Below are positions 25,330-33,118 of a stretch of 64,000 nt of DNA, piece by piece (position 1 is the stretch's first letter; the number at the start of each line of letters is the position of its first letter). A model generated the notes under the pieces. That model worked only from the letters and a program-made list of their open reading frames with translations. It did not search any database and was not told where the DNA came from. This DNA is from Chryseobacterium elymi (lineage in GTDB: Bacteria > Bacteroidota > Bacteroidia > Flavobacteriales > Weeksellaceae), in NCBI RefSeq assembly GCF_003385495.1, contig NZ_QNUH01000015.1, forward strand, positions 20,857-84,856. The letters run 5' to 3'. The translations under genes were made by a program, and so were the position numbers.

Positions 25330-25491
25330 ATGTTAGAATTAATATTGATGCTACTGGGATTAGCATTTTCAAATAACAACGCAAATACTACATCAGATAA
25401 TAATAGTAATCAGGGGCAGACAACAGTTCAACTGACAGATCCGGGGGATACGGGTGGAGATACGGGACCAATTCTTCCTCCAAAAAAATAG
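25330..25491 (+). CDS. 53-residue exported peptide, unknown function
   Basis: The N-terminus MLELILMLLGLAFS is hydrophobic, like a short signal or anchor segment. It is followed by an Asn/Thr/Gln-rich linker and an end rich in Gly, Asp and Pro (PGDTGGDTGPILPPKK). Low-complexity short exported peptides are common in Chryseobacterium, but I recognise no family. It sits between the structured leader and a terminator that precedes the histidine kinase, so it may be the first gene of the kinase operon. The ILPP near its end also occurs in the microprotein at 30184. Confidence 0.5.
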   Translation: MLELILMLLGLAFSNNNANTTSDNNSNQGQTTVQLTDPGDTGGDTGPILPPKK

Positions 25492-25496
25492 AATGT

Positions 25497-25526
25497 AAAC
25501 CACTCATTATAGAGTGGTTTTTTTTA
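25497..25526 (+). terminator. Terminator just upstream of the histidine kinase gene
   Basis: AAACCACTC pairs with GAGTGGTTT around ATTATA and is followed by a long T-run. The kinase ATG comes ten bases later, so kinase expression needs read-through or a promoter I cannot see. Confidence 0.9.
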
Positions 25527-25536
25527 TTTTAGTAAG

Positions 25537-27198
25537 ATGGTAAGATATCTATTATTCTTTCTCGTTATTATTCTTTCTTGCAAAGAGAAAGTATCAATAA
25601 ACAGCAATACTATCAAAGGAAATATATTATATGACGAAGGAGAGCAACTTCTTCAGAAAAATAGTATTGAGGCTTATTCAAAATTCCAACAGGCTTTGAG
25701 CTATTACCACAAAGAAAAAGATTCATCAAATATTTCAAAAAGTTTGATATGTCAGGCAATCACACAAAAGCAGATAGGAGACGTGTTTGGTGCCGAAACT
25801 ACATTAGTCGAGGCCATTGGCTTTATGAAAGATAATGACGAAAGCCTTTATTCCTTGTATGGTAACATTGCAGAATTAAAGTATGATCAGAAAGAATACA
25901 GTGATGCAGAAAAATGGTATAATAAAGCCCTTGCTCAAAAAATAGATTCTCTACAAATACGATATAACGTCATTAACAGTAAAGCAGCGGCCGAATATCG
26001 GCAAGGAAAGTATTCATCTGCGATAAACACTTTACAAGAAATCAACTTTTCAAAAATTACTGATATAAAGCTTCTAAACAGAATCAAAGAAAATATTGTT
26101 TACATTAAGTGGCTGCAAAACAAAGATTACCCTGCGCATAGAGAGTTTAAAAAAATTTTAGATTCAAAATTAAAGAGTCAAGATGACTGGGGCGCAAATT
26201 CAAGTTATTCTCATTTAGCAGAAATATATCAGCAAACTAATCCAGATATTTCATTGTTTTATGCAAAACAAATGCTTAGCACTGCAGAAAAAATAAAAAG
26301 CCCTGAAGATCGCCTGGAAGCCATTGAAAGAATTTCTTTTGTAGACAAACCATCTAACGCTATCTCCAATTTTATACAGTATAAAACACTTTCAGACAGT
26401 ATTCAAAATTACAAAAATGCAAATAGAAACCGTTTTGCCTATATTAAATACGACAGTGAGAAGAAAGAAACAGAAAACCAACGGCTAAAAGTTGATCAGG
26501 CTCAAAAGGAAAATCAGTTGATACGTCAGCAAGCTGCTCTGGCGGTCGCCATAATTGCCATCGTAGCCATCATTATTTTGTACCGTAGAAGACAAGCCAG
26601 GCTTAAGCGGGAGAATGAAATCAAATTAAAAAATGATCAATTAAGAATCTCAAAAAGAGTTCATGATGTTGTAGCCAACGGCATCTACCAGGTCATGACC
26701 AAAATAGAAAATCAGGAACATTTTGATAAGGAAAATGCTCTTGATGAGCTGGAATTTGTTTACGAAAAGTCCAGGGATATTTCCTACGAAAAACCTGATC
26801 CGAGGCATGATAAAAAGGACCATAAAGATAGAATATCCAATCTTATTGCATCTTTTAAAAATGAAACGATAGATACCTATATAGTAGGGAACGAAAACGA
26901 AATATGGACCGGAATTTCTCAATCATCATTTGAAGATATCTATCAGATTATCCGCGAGTTGCTCGTTAATATGAAAAAACATAGCCAGGCTTCACGTGTT
27001 ATTTTTAAATTTGAAAGGATAAATAATTTAGTTAAAATCCAATATACAGACGATGGAATCGGAATTCCGGGTGATATGATCTACAAAAATGGACTGACAA
27101 ATACGGGAATCCGTATTGCTGCTATCCAAGGAGAAATTATTTTTGACAATAAATCCGAAAAAGGATTGAAAATTAATATTTCATTTCCTGCTTCTTAA
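25537..27198 (+). CDS. TPR-containing membrane histidine kinase
   Basis: 553 residues. The N-terminus YLLFFLVIILSCKEK looks like a lipoprotein or signal segment. Residues about 30-300 form TPR-like helical repeats with Tyr/Ala patterns (DAEKWYNKALAQK), then a coiled stretch and one membrane segment (about 331-349, AVAIIAIVAIIILYR). The cytoplasmic part has H376 in RISKRVHDVVANGIYQ, the N box RELLVNMKKHS, and G boxes DDGIGIPGD and GLTNTGIRIAA. This is the NarX/LuxR-partner type of kinase, although the H-box is unusual (RVHDVV rather than the common DLHD). It lies 13 bases before its response regulator. The signal is unknown. Confidence 0.88.
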   Translation: MVRYLLFFLVIILSCKEKVSINSNTIKGNILYDEGEQLLQKNSIEAYSKFQQALSYYHKEKDSSNISKSLICQAITQKQIGDVFGAETTLVEAIGFMKDNDESLYSLYGNIAELKYDQKEYSDAEKWYNKALAQKIDSLQIRYNVINSKAAAEYRQGKYSSAINTLQEINFSKITDIKLLNRIKENIVYIKWLQNKDYPAHREFKKILDSKLKSQDDWGANSSYSHLAEIYQQTNPDISLFYAKQMLSTAEKIKSPEDRLEAIERISFVDKPSNAISNFIQYKTLSDSIQNYKNANRNRFAYIKYDSEKKETENQRLKVDQAQKENQLIRQQAALAVAIIAIVAIIILYRRRQARLKRENEIKLKNDQLRISKRVHDVVANGIYQVMTKIENQEHFDKENALDELEFVYEKSRDISYEKPDPRHDKKDHKDRISNLIASFKNETIDTYIVGNENEIWTGISQSSFEDIYQIIRELLVNMKKHSQASRVIFKFERINNLVKIQYTDDGIGIPGDMIYKNGLTNTGIRIAAIQGEIIFDNKSEKGLKINISFPAS

Positions 27199-27211
27199 AA
27201 AGACCTAAAGA

Positions 27212-27877
27212 ATGTTCAAAAAAATTTTAATAGCCGAAGACCACGAAATGGGTAGTTTATCTGTCCAAAAAACATTAGAAGAGCTCAACATTCCTAATGT
27301 TGACTATGTATATTATTGCGATGATGCTTTAGCAAAAGTTCAAAAATCTATTAGGGAAAATGACCTTTACGACTTATTGATCACTGATCTTTCATATGAA
27401 GAAGACCACCGCCTACAGAATATTAAAGATGGAAAACAACTGATTGAAGAGGTAAGAGACTTACAACCATCACTAAAAGTCATTGTCTTTTCCGGTGAGC
27501 ATAAATCAGGAATTATAGACTCCCTTTTTAATGACTGCAAGATCAACGGCTTTGTCCGTAAAGCCAGAAATGATTCTAAAGAATTGAAAAAAGCGATTGC
27601 AGCCGTTTACGCCAATGAAAGTTATCTGTCTCTCGATTTTAAACAGGAAGTGAAAAAACTCAATAGTTATGAGTTTACATCTTATGATATTACACTTGTT
27701 TCTCTTCTTTCTCAGGGAGTACTGCAAAAAAATATACCAACCTATCTACAGGCTAATAATATTAAACCCAACAGCCTAAGCAGCGTGGAAAAAAGGCTCA
27801 ATAGCTTAAAAGAAAACCTCAATGTAGCGAGCAATGAGCAGCTTGTCGCTTTCTGCAAAGATCTGGGAATTATTTAA
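27212..27877 (+). CDS. Response regulator with a LuxR-like output domain
   Basis: 221 residues. The receiver domain has E9/D10 (IAEDHEM), phospho-acceptor D59 (LLITDLSYEED), Ser in VIVFSGEH and Lys in GFVRKA. The output domain (about 150-221) has the layout of a LuxR/NarL helix-turn-helix (FTSYDITLVSLLSQGVLQKNI, then NSLSSVEKRLNSLKENL), although the match is weak. It pairs with the kinase just upstream. LuxR-type regulators bind palindromes, so this is the best candidate to bind the TTACGG-N4-CCGTAA sites at 24999, 27929 and 32472. That link is inference. Confidence 0.87.
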   Translation: MFKKILIAEDHEMGSLSVQKTLEELNIPNVDYVYYCDDALAKVQKSIRENDLYDLLITDLSYEEDHRLQNIKDGKQLIEEVRDLQPSLKVIVFSGEHKSGIIDSLFNDCKINGFVRKARNDSKELKKAIAAVYANESYLSLDFKQEVKKLNSYEFTSYDITLVSLLSQGVLQKNIPTYLQANNIKPNSLSSVEKRLNSLKENLNVASNEQLVAFCKDLGII

Positions 27878-27899
27878 TCTTGTTTTATTTTCTAGACAG

Positions 27900-27925
27900 G
27901 CCTTTCAATTTTTGGAAGGCTTTCC
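27900..27925 (+). terminator. Probable terminator after the response regulator
   Basis: GCCTTTC pairs with GGAAGGC (one G-T pair) around an eight-base T-rich loop; only TTTCC follows, so it is weak. Confidence 0.45.
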
Positions 27926-27928
27926 TAT

Positions 27929-27944
27929 TTACGGGAATCCGTAA
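27929..27944 (+). promoter_or_regulatory. Operator-like palindrome, copy 2 (perfect)
   Basis: TTACGG-GAAT-CCGTAA is a perfect 6+6 palindrome. It begins 37 bases before the -7 box of the AAA+ ATPase operon and is followed by GGAAAA, as is copy 3. Confidence 0.75.
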
Positions 27945-27965
27945 GGAAAACTATTCCCTGTCCAA

Positions 27966-27973
27966 TATTTTTG
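27966..27973 (+). promoter_or_regulatory. -7 box of the AAA+ ATPase operon
   Basis: TATTTTTG matches TAnnTTTG. It lies 27 bases before the ATG at 28001, and overlaps an in-frame TTG at 27971, which rules out that earlier start. Confidence 0.7.
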
Positions 27974-28000
27974 TCAGTATCAAATTTAAAAACTCAGGCA

Positions 28001-28450
28001 ATGGCGAAAATAATTTTTCAAAATGAAACACTGGCCGGTACATCCGAAATCAGGCCCGCTTCTACTCAAATTTTAAGTGACAGGGATATTCTAAAAAAAC
28101 GTTCGGAAAAATATCTGAACTTAATTAAAACAATGGATACAGAACTCCTTAGTGAAACAAGAGGAAAGGAAGACATGGTGGCAAAAATTCATGAAGAATT
28201 TGGCACCGCTCAGCTGGCTGATCTTCCCATAGGAATTTTAGCTAAATGCTATCTGGGGCATCCTCATGAAGTTCACACTTTAGATTTAAGTGCCGGGCAA
28301 ATCATTAAACATTATACCATAGGAGAACCCCTTCCCGAACATTTTGAAAAAGCAAGAACCCTAGCTAAACACAACGCTTATCTTTTTGTAGAAGTATATA
28401 AAGATAAACTCATACTCATCCGCGAAGACGGAACAGCAGCCAAACTATAA
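28001..28450 (+). CDS. First gene of the ATPase operon, unknown 149-residue protein
   Basis: No family recognised. The N-terminus MAKIIFQNETLAGTSEIRPA is followed by a helical stretch (ILKKRSEKYLNLIKTMDTELL) and an alpha/beta C-terminal half (LADLPIGILAKCYLGHPHE, LFVEVYKDKLILIRED). There is no signal peptide or membrane segment, so it should be cytosolic. It is the promoter-proximal gene and lies 19 bases before the 567-residue membrane protein. The start is fixed by the promoter position. Confidence 0.8.
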   Translation: MAKIIFQNETLAGTSEIRPASTQILSDRDILKKRSEKYLNLIKTMDTELLSETRGKEDMVAKIHEEFGTAQLADLPIGILAKCYLGHPHEVHTLDLSAGQIIKHYTIGEPLPEHFEKARTLAKHNAYLFVEVYKDKLILIREDGTAAKL

Positions 28451-28469
28451 CCCCTGAAAAATCAATACA

Positions 28470-30173
28470 ATGTCACAAAAAGTAATTTCATACGCAGACC
28501 TTTCAAGGATCAACAGTGCCTTGAACTCGCTCAAAGCAGATATGCGGGAAGTCAATATAGAATTGGGAGGCCTTAATACAAAGCATGACCACCTGAAAAG
28601 TGATTTATTACAGTTGGCCCTTTCCTTTTCTGATTTTGTAGAGTCGGATATAAAACATAAAGCGCTGCAACTCGCAGAAACGCGGCAGGGAAATCTCAAA
28701 CAGGACCTTCAGATAAAGTTTGGATATTATGCAGAAATCCGCAGAATGGCCACCGGAATTCTCCAGGGTGTAGATACAGGAATTATAGGCGATGATACAT
28801 TACGCCACACAACCGAGGAGGTTATGATAAAAGCCCCCAATTATTGGCTAGCTCCAGCTTTGGTTGTACTTGCTTCCTGGATTCGCGATGATAAAAACAC
28901 CACTGAAAAAGCACTGACCGAAAGCTTAAAAAGGGACGATTATAAAACAACTCTTTTCCTTATGCTTATTATGAGAAGATTAGGACGAAATGATGCTTGC
29001 TTCCAATGGATGAAAAGATATTTTCTTCATCAGAATCCACACAATCTGGACAGGGAGTTTATCATTATTCTGGAAGCCATCACAACCGGAATTTTTCAGC
29101 CTGCTTCTCACCAGTTGATGATTACCAATGTTAAAAACTGGATCGATCAGCTTACTCAAACGGACAACTATATTGATAAACAGAAAGTTCAGTGGATTCA
29201 TTTTTTTGAAACAAAAGGCTCCTTATCCTCGAAAAAATACCCGTTACTTGAAAAGTTTGCCACGAATTGGGAGAAGCTGAAAACCTCTGTAACCCAGGCA
29301 AGATCTCATCATGCATTAGATGTACACTTTAAAAGTATTTTTGAAACTACAACGGATTATTCTAAAGCAACAAAGATTCAGCTTGATGAAATTCTTTCCT
29401 TATTGGTTACCAATTTTGACGATGAAGAACTTCCATTGCAAAATGAAGTCAGGCTCAATCAACTTATTATTCTGAAAGATGGAGATAAAAAAGCAGCGCA
29501 ATCTTTAATGAATGAAGAGAAACACATTTTTGACGAAAAAGTAGATTTCCTTCAGATGTTGACAAATGCTGCGTTCGACCCAGAATTAACTGGTGCCACA
29601 AAAGTTACACAGGCTCTTGCTGTTTCCATCAGTCAGCCCTGGATTGTAGAAGCTCATGACACTTTTACCGCAAAATACAGAAATGAGGTAGAAGAAAAAG
29701 TTGAATTAATGATCGATGGCTTTAAGACCTCAACACCTGATGGATCCGACGAAACAGAACAACTACAAAAACACGATCAGTACTGGACTGATTTTCTCGA
29801 AAATGAATTAAAAAAACTAACCTCTCCCTTAGTTGCAATCCTGGTTGGAATTTTAATTTCTGCGGCAAGTTTGCTCATTTTTAAATTTGGAATTATAGGA
29901 ATAATCGGGGCCTTGATTGGTGGATTAATTATTTGGAGCTCTATCAGTAATTATAAAAAAGCAAAGAAAAAAACGATAGAAACCATTACAGAAAGAAAGA
30001 CCAAATCCAAAGAAGTTCTACGCGGATGCATTGCTGAAACCGTAGATTACAGAAAAGAATTTACCCACGAAGATGCAAAGGCTGAGATTTTAAGACAGAC
30101 CTTAATGTCTATAACTCCCGAAGATTTTTCAAGCACATCCAGAGATACAAGAACCATTTTACAACCTTCCTAA
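28470..30173 (+). CDS. Unknown 567-residue protein with C-terminal membrane hairpin
   Basis: No family recognised with confidence. Residues 1-80 are helical and likely coiled coil (INSALNSLKADMREVNIELGG). About 80-450 are mostly alpha-helical, TPR-like in texture (WLAPALVVLASWI, LFLMLIMRRLGRNDACFQWM). Two membrane segments lie at about 454-472 and 474-492 (LVAILVGILISAASLLIF, then IIGIIGALIGGLIIW). A 70-residue charged tail ends SRDTRTILQPS. Both ends would be cytoplasmic, so a large helical body faces the cytosol where the AAA+ ATPase encoded downstream acts. It could be a membrane platform or client of that ATPase; this is inference from the operon. Confidence 0.82.
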   Translation: MSQKVISYADLSRINSALNSLKADMREVNIELGGLNTKHDHLKSDLLQLALSFSDFVESDIKHKALQLAETRQGNLKQDLQIKFGYYAEIRRMATGILQGVDTGIIGDDTLRHTTEEVMIKAPNYWLAPALVVLASWIRDDKNTTEKALTESLKRDDYKTTLFLMLIMRRLGRNDACFQWMKRYFLHQNPHNLDREFIIILEAITTGIFQPASHQLMITNVKNWIDQLTQTDNYIDKQKVQWIHFFETKGSLSSKKYPLLEKFATNWEKLKTSVTQARSHHALDVHFKSIFETTTDYSKATKIQLDEILSLLVTNFDDEELPLQNEVRLNQLIILKDGDKKAAQSLMNEEKHIFDEKVDFLQMLTNAAFDPELTGATKVTQALAVSISQPWIVEAHDTFTAKYRNEVEEKVELMIDGFKTSTPDGSDETEQLQKHDQYWTDFLENELKKLTSPLVAILVGILISAASLLIFKFGIIGIIGALIGGLIIWSSISNYKKAKKKTIETITERKTKSKEVLRGCIAETVDYRKEFTHEDAKAEILRQTLMSITPEDFSSTSRDTRTILQPS

Positions 30174-30183
30174 TAGTCACAAC

Positions 30184-30357
30184 ATGAAAGATATTAAAAA
30201 CCATTCTGAAGAAAACAAAAACCATAGCCCGCAACAGCCACCACAACCCAATTTATTCCACGGAAGAACCGAAGGTGATAAAACAAATGCAAAGTTTCCG
30301 GATTGGGATATTCTTCCTCCTAATCGGATTATTAATCCAAGAGTAAAAACCCAGTAA
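30184..30357 (+). CDS. 57-residue Pro-rich microprotein in the ATPase operon
   Basis: ATG at 30184, ten bases after the previous stop; its TAA shares one base with the next ATG (TAATG). The first half is polar and Asn/His/Gln/Pro-rich (HSPQQPPQPNLFHGR). The second half has the block FPDWDILPPNRIINPRVK, which looks like a conserved binding peptide rather than a folded domain. It is probably disordered, perhaps an adaptor for one of its operon partners. No family recognised. The tight coupling on both sides is the main support that it is real. Confidence 0.7.
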   Translation: MKDIKNHSEENKNHSPQQPPQPNLFHGRTEGDKTNAKFPDWDILPPNRIINPRVKTQ

Positions 30358-30872
30358 TGAAACCTCCTGTTACTTATGCTGATTGGGCTGATCTGTTTGA
30401 CCGTTTCAGTAAAGGTGAAGATGTTGTATTGGATGAAATGAATTCCGGGCATTTTGATCTTGACTCCGGAACAGCTCAACGTTTTTACGTCAGAGCTGAA
30501 GAAGCCTATAAAGCCAGGAAAAAAATGTGGCTGGATCAGTATCAGAGGAATTTTATCCTTCACAATGTGAAAACCATTGAAGAACTTGAATTTGTACTTC
30601 ATAATAATAAGAAAACAATATCAGTTTTAGCAAAATTTGCCTATTCAAAAGGTCTACCCAATGATTTGAGAGAGAGTTTTGTAAAAGATTTTACAGGTTT
30701 TGTGAATGACTTTAAAAAAAATTTAAAAGACAATACCCCAAAAGACAATCCGCAGAGAGAACAAATGCTGATAGTGATTAATGAGTTCACCGTCAGTGAA
30801 ATCCAACAAAATCAATCTGTTGAAGAGATTCATAATCCCAATTCCTCAACAGGAAGAAAAATTATTTTTTAA
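30357..30872 (+). CDS. Unknown 171-residue soluble protein of the ATPase operon
   Basis: An all-helical protein with no membrane segment. It opens with YADWADLFDRFSKGEDVVLDEM, has a middle helix-rich part (AEEAYKARKKMWLDQYQRNF, then DLRESFVKDFTGFVNDFKKNL) and ends in a polar linker plus STGRKIIF. The end resembles the C-terminus of the ATPase that follows (TSGRRTIII). It starts within the stop of the microprotein gene and stops two bases before the ATPase start, so the three are translated together. No family recognised. Confidence 0.8.
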   Translation: MKPPVTYADWADLFDRFSKGEDVVLDEMNSGHFDLDSGTAQRFYVRAEEAYKARKKMWLDQYQRNFILHNVKTIEELEFVLHNNKKTISVLAKFAYSKGLPNDLRESFVKDFTGFVNDFKKNLKDNTPKDNPQREQMLIVINEFTVSEIQQNQSVEEIHNPNSSTGRKIIF

Positions 30873-30874
30873 TT

Positions 30875-32425
30875 ATGGCAAACAAAGAAGAATTTAAAAA
30901 TTCTTTATCCAGAATGTTCCGGGCGAGAATACCTTTTATCTCAATCCGGAGTATAGAAAGATCGAGAGTTTTAGAAATAATACAGCAACTGTCGGAAGAA
31001 ATTAATATTCCGATATACATCCATAGCCTATCACATGGAACCATGGATATTAAAACAAGAAAAACAGTCAACGATGACCGTTCCGTTGCAGGCGGAATCG
31101 ATTTTGCCGTTCAGAACATTTCACAAAGACAAAACCTTACTTTTATTTTCACGGAAGTAAGTAATATTGAGGATGATAATATTGTATCGAGGCACATCTA
31201 TGATTGCGTGGTCCAAGCTATTGAAAAAGGCGGAAGCATTTGTATCATTTCTACAAAAAGTGTCTGGTCACAGTTACAGCGTTTAGGGATGACCCTTACT
31301 CTGGATCCTCCTAACGAAGAAGAAATGCTGACTGTTGTCAAAGACTGTGTAGTACCCTACAAAGGTTCTATCCCTATTGACTGGGATGAAAATGACCTAA
31401 AAATGGCGGCAACCATTTTAGCCAATATAACCAAAATAGAAGCTGAAAATGTTCTTGCAACCCAAATGGCAAAAGGTTCTCTTACAAAAGATGATATCAA
31501 AAGCCTAAGCATGGAAAAAGATAAGCTTTTCAGCGATATTTCAGGTCTTGAAAAGGTAAAAGTAGACCCATCTTTGATATCTGTAGGAGGACTTACCGGA
31601 TTACATCAGTGGCTTGATAATCAGAAACAATTACTAACTGCAGATTTAAAATCAAGAAAACTTCGTCCGCCGAGAGGTGTATTATTGGTGGGGGTTCCGG
31701 GTTGTGGAAAATCTTTGTCTGCAAAATTAATTGCTGCTACATGGAACCTTCCGTTGTACAGGTTAGATTTTGCATCCATACAGGGGATGTATGTGGGACA
31801 ATCTGAAAACAGATTAAAAGAAGCATTTGAATCAGCAGACAATGCGGCCCCTTGCATTTTATGGATTGATGAAATTGAAAAAGGATTAGCCGCCAATGCC
31901 AACGATTCATCCGGAGTAACGACAAGAATGATTGGTCAGTTTCTTTTCTGGCTGCAGGAAAGCACCGAAAAAGTTTTTGTGGTAGCAACAGCCAATGATG
32001 TAACCAAACTGCCTCCGGAACTGCTTAGAAAAGGCAGATTCGATGAGCTTTTCTTTGTAGATCTTCCACAGGATCAGGAAAGGGCCGATATTATCAATCT
32101 TTATCTTAAAAAGAACCTTTTACCAGCGCCTTCTTCTTTAACTTTTGAAAAGCTGACAGCCATTTCGGCAGGTTTCGCCGGATCTGATCTGGAAGGAGCT
32201 GTAAGAGATGTCGCTATACAGGCCGTAATTAATGGAGACTCTTTTATCTCCGATGAGCTTTATATAAAGTGCTTCCAAAATATAGTCCCACTGAGCAAAA
32301 CCAGCCCTGAAAGAATTGAAGCTATCAGAAACTGGGGCAAAGAAAGAGCCTTACCCGCTTCAGGATTGGCATGGGATTCATCCTCGAACGAAATAACTTC
32401 TGGTAGGCGCACCATCATTATATAA
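30875..32425 (+). CDS. Ycf46-like AAA+ ATPase
   Basis: 516 residues. The N-terminal half (about 1-220) resembles a degenerate RecA-like domain ([48 protein letters not shown]). The C-terminal half is an AAA+ module: Walker [13 protein letters not shown] (about 272-283), Walker [11 protein letters not shown] (about 327-336), sensor 1 [11 protein letters not shown], and the arginine-bearing [17 protein letters not shown]. This two-part layout and wording are those of the chloroplast/cyanobacterial Ycf46 family, whose molecular role is largely unknown. It is the last gene of the operon and likely remodels a partner encoded upstream. No metallopeptidase domain is present, so it is not FtsH. Confidence 0.9.
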   Translation: MANKEEFKNSLSRMFRARIPFISIRSIERSRVLEIIQQLSEEINIPIYIHSLSHGTMDIKTRKTVNDDRSVAGGIDFAVQNISQRQNLTFIFTEVSNIEDDNIVSRHIYDCVVQAIEKGGSICIISTKSVWSQLQRLGMTLTLDPPNEEEMLTVVKDCVVPYKGSIPIDWDENDLKMAATILANITKIEAENVLATQMAKGSLTKDDIKSLSMEKDKLFSDISGLEKVKVDPSLISVGGLTGLHQWLDNQKQLLTADLKSRKLRPPRGVLLVGVPGCGKSLSAKLIAATWNLPLYRLDFASIQGMYVGQSENRLKEAFESADNAAPCILWIDEIEKGLAANANDSSGVTTRMIGQFLFWLQESTEKVFVVATANDVTKLPPELLRKGRFDELFFVDLPQDQERADIINLYLKKNLLPAPSSLTFEKLTAISAGFAGSDLEGAVRDVAIQAVINGDSFISDELYIKCFQNIVPLSKTSPERIEAIRNWGKERALPASGLAWDSSSNEITSGRRTIII

Positions 32426-32471
32426 GAATCATTTACAACTTTATGTAAAATTTTTTTGAAAGGTTTTCGTT

Positions 32472-32487
32472 TTACGGATTCCCATAA
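32472..32487 (+). promoter_or_regulatory. Operator-like palindrome, copy 3
   Basis: TTACGG-ATTC-CCATAA, one mismatch from the ideal palindrome, followed by GGAAAA as in copy 2. It begins 37 bases before the next -7 box, the same distance as copy 2. Confidence 0.7.
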
Positions 32488-32508
32488 GGAAAAGGTTTAC
32501 AAGCTTTA

Positions 32509-32516
32509 TACTTTTG
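32509..32516 (+). promoter_or_regulatory. -7 box of the YjzC-like gene
   Basis: TACTTTTG matches TAnnTTTG; the ATG starts 28 bases after its last base, as for the ATPase operon. Confidence 0.7.
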
Positions 32517-32543
32517 AAATACTAAACCAATAAAAATTTTAAC

Positions 32544-32714
32544 ATGGCAAAAAAACCATTAGGAACAAAAGCAAGAACAGGAGAAAAATGTCCTGAATCT
32601 GGAAAATGGAAAGTTGTGGGGAGCCCATCTACCACTGCTCCTATAGCAGTAGGTAATACGATGCCTCCATACAATGGACAAGCTGTAACTTGGGAATTAA
32701 TCGAGTACGCTTAA
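32544..32714 (+). CDS. YjzC-like small protein, 56 residues
   Basis: The sequence MAKKPLGTKARTGEKCPESG, then KWKVVG and a closing AVGNTMPPYNGQAVTWELIE, follows the pattern of the YjzC-like family of short proteins (a G-x-x-x-P-x-SG-x-[WY] opening, then a G-x-x-[ML]PP-x-x-G turn). Function in that family is not known. It has one cysteine and no signal peptide. The gene has its own promoter with the shared palindrome and a very strong terminator, so it is a separate unit co-regulated with the ATPase operon. Confidence 0.72.
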   Translation: MAKKPLGTKARTGEKCPESGKWKVVGSPSTTAPIAVGNTMPPYNGQAVTWELIEYA

Positions 32715-32718
32715 CATT

Positions 32719-32752
32719 AACCAACGATCAATTAATTTGATCGTTGGTTTTA
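32719..32752 (+). terminator. Strong intrinsic terminator of the YjzC-like gene
   Basis: AACCAACGATCAA and TTGATCGTTGGTT form a perfect 13-bp stem around a five-base loop and end in T. Confidence 0.9.
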
Positions 32753-32779
32753 AAACTAAAATCTTATTAAATAAATACC

Positions 32780-33079
32780 ATGAAAAAACGACTACTCACC
32801 ACCCTTTTAGCCGCAGGCTTAATACTTCCGGCAAGCTTTACAGCAACAACAGCTAGTATTGCTTCCAAAACAGAACTAACCTCTAAAAAGCAAAAGAAAA
32901 AAACAAAGAAGAGTAAAAACAGTTCCAGCTCTAAAAGATCAAAATCCTTTTACTCATCAGGCAAAGGCTGTACTTATAACGGAAATAAGCTTTATGTAGG
33001 ATCAAGAGGGGGCTGTTATTATTATACCGGAAGCAGTAAGCAATATGTTGACAGGTCATACTGCTCCGGGTGTAATTAA
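32780..33079 (+). CDS. Small secreted basic protein with PBCV-basic-adaptor-like repeat
   Basis: 99 residues. The signal peptide (RLLTTLLAAGLILPASFTA) is followed by a Lys/Ser-rich linker (KKQKKKTKKSKNSSSSKRSK) and a C-terminal domain with Cys and aromatic residues: GCTYNGNKLYVGSRGGCYYY, then YVDRSYCSGC. The GSRGGxYY...YVDRSxC pattern is like the short PBCV-specific basic adaptor repeat found in many secreted bacterial proteins. It probably acts outside the inner membrane, perhaps binding polyanions. No separate promoter was recognised; it starts 28 bases after the previous terminator. Confidence 0.72.
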   Translation: MKKRLLTTLLAAGLILPASFTATTASIASKTELTSKKQKKKTKKSKNSSSSKRSKSFYSSGKGCTYNGNKLYVGSRGGCYYYTGSSKQYVDRSYCSGCN

Positions 33080-33092
33080 GTTCATACCACAA

Positions 33093-33118
33093 AAAAGCGA
33101 AGATTGTTCTTCGCTTTT
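33093..33118. terminator. Bidirectional terminator between convergent genes
   Basis: AAAAGCGAAGA pairs with TCTTCGCTTTT around TTGT; it is A-rich on one side and T-rich on the other, so it works on both strands. Confidence 0.92.

Noticed and set aside
30184..30357. A minus-strand frame of 141 codons covering this region (30177-30602)
   Set aside because: It is antisense to two coupled plus-strand genes and lacks recognisable motifs.
27212..32425. Reading the ATPase operon as a type VI or contractile injection locus
   Set aside because: No sheath, tube, baseplate or spike protein is present; an AAA+ ATPase alone is not enough.
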